From Actinomycetes bacterium (GTDB taxonomy: Bacteria > Actinomycetota > Acidimicrobiia > Acidimicrobiales > RAAP-2): 15,163 nt of DNA. Location: positions 2,238 through 17,400 of the forward strand of contig JAKBCT010000013.1 in NCBI GenBank assembly GCA_021807655.1. Direction: 5' to 3'. Below the pieces are notes generated by a model. The model did no database searches and was not told the origin of the DNA. It saw only the letters and a program-made list of their open reading frames with translations. This document shows positions 14,558-15,163 of this stretch, in pieces (positions within the stretch are counted from its first letter, which is position 1; each line of letters opens with the position of its first letter). Both the position numbers and the translations under genes were made by a program.

Positions 14558-14563
14558 TAGACT
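14558..14563 (+). promoter_or_regulatory. -10 box TAGACT of tyrS (leaderless)
   Basis: TAGACT lies six bases before ATG14570, in the 35-bp gap after ccdA. There is no ribosome-binding site, and no T-box-like leader could fit. Confidence 0.55.
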
Positions 14564-14569
14564 TTGGCC

Positions 14570-15163
14570 ATGAACCTGCGCGACGATTGGAACTTTCGGG
14601 GACTGGTTCACCAGGCGACGGATGTGTCGCTGCTCGACCGCCTGAGTGCCGGTGGCGTGACGGCCTACATCGGCTTCGACCCCACGGCACCGTCGTTGCA
14701 CTTAGGCGGACTCTTGCAGCTCTGCAATCTGCGACGACTGCAAGCGGCGGGTAATCAGCCGATCGCACTCGCCGGCGGTGGTACGGGCTTGATCGGCGAT
14801 CCGAGTTTCAAGGATGCCGAGCGGCCCCTGCTCACGATGGACCAGTTAAACGCGAACCTCGAGGGGATACGTGCGCAACTCGAGAAGTTCCTGGATTTCA
14901 GTTCTTCGGCCGGAACCTCTCGGGCCCTACTGCTGAACAACGCCACGTGGCTGACCACGATTTCGTTGACCGACTTTCTTCGCGACGTCGGTAAACACTT
15001 CACGGTGAACCAGATGGTGGCCAAGGAGTCGGTGCGTAGCCGGCTCGAGCGCGACGACGTAGGTCTCTCCTTTACCGAATTCTCCTACATGTTGCTGCAG
15101 GCGTACGATTACCTGCGCCTGCACGTTGACTACGGCTGCTCGCTGCAGTTGGGCGGATCGGAC
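14570..15163 (+). CDS. tyrS: Tyrosyl-tRNA synthetase, N-terminal part
   Basis: Class I aminoacyl-tRNA synthetase that charges tRNA-Tyr. The window holds the first 198 codons of a protein normally about 400-430 aa; it is open at the right edge, not broken. [20 protein letters not shown] (32-51) contains the tyrosine-binding Tyr33 and the HIGH-type motif [62 protein letters not shown] and the start of the QLGGSD(QWGN) motif follow in the normal order. The KMSKS loop and the S4-like RNA-binding domain lie beyond the window. The ATG start has no ribosome-binding site but is preceded by TAGACT, so it is probably leaderless and transcribed separately from menD-ccdA. Confidence 0.97.
   Translation, partial: MNLRDDWNFRGLVHQATDVSLLDRLSAGGVTAYIGFDPTAPSLHLGGLLQLCNLRRLQAAGNQPIALAGGGTGLIGDPSFKDAERPLLTMDQLNANLEGIRAQLEKFLDFSSSAGTSRALLLNNATWLTTISLTDFLRDVGKHFTVNQMVAKESVRSRLERDDVGLSFTEFSYMLLQAYDYLRLHVDYGCSLQLGGSD

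Noticed and set aside
1..15163. CRISPR array, tRNA/rRNA, transposon or phage genes
   Set aside because: I looked for regular spaced repeats, tRNA-like folds, transposase or integrase motifs and terminal repeats on both strands and saw none.

Overview
The window reads as ordinary chromosome from a high-GC actinobacterium. The evidence is the GC-rich third-position pattern, many GTG starts, 4-bp GTGA/TGATG gene overlaps, half-size actinobacterial-type sugar ABC proteins, a short (~370 aa) MenE, and repeated TAnnnT boxes lying 6-8 nt before start codons, as in leaderless transcription. A relative of the Acidimicrobiia is my guess, but the sequence alone does not fix the taxon. There are thirteen protein genes. 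I see no rRNA, tRNA, CRISPR array, insertion sequence or prophage gene.

Layout. (1) 1-1454, minus: a DUF255/YyaL-type thioredoxin-fold protein, cut by the window edge. (2) 1659-6160, plus: a sugar module made of a Gfo/Idh/MocA oxidoreductase resembling dimeric dihydrodiol/D-xylose dehydrogenase, then a xylose-type ABC importer (binding protein xylF-like, single-domain ATPase xylG-like, permease xylH-like). A 16-bp perfect stem-loop lies between the binding protein and ATPase genes and would bury the ATPase ribosome-binding site. (3) 6161-6476: a gene-free convergent junction rich in small palindromes. (4) 6477-13794: a menaquinone (vitamin K2) cluster with menE (minus), menB and menA (plus), menH (minus) and menD (plus). 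A small SRPBCC protein and a formylglycine-type sulfatase sit between menE and menB. (5) 13791-15163, plus: a CcdA-type membrane thiol-disulfide carrier translationally coupled to menD, then the 5' part of tyrS.

How the genes work together. The importer probably brings in a pentose such as xylose, and the dehydrogenase upstream could oxidise it, giving a possible transport-plus-first-step unit. In the second half, MenD, MenH, MenE, MenB and MenA cover most steps from isochorismate to demethylmenaquinone. MenF, MenC, a DHNA-CoA thioesterase and the final methyltransferase are not in the window. CcdA supplies reductant for cytochrome c maturation, so it shares the respiratory theme. The SRPBCC/sulfatase pair has no obvious menaquinone role.

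I did not find a clear new multi-gene system. The best leads are the xylF-xylG hairpin, the inverted menH with overlaps at both ends, the reused leaderless-promoter pattern, and the unexplained SRPBCC-sulfatase insert.
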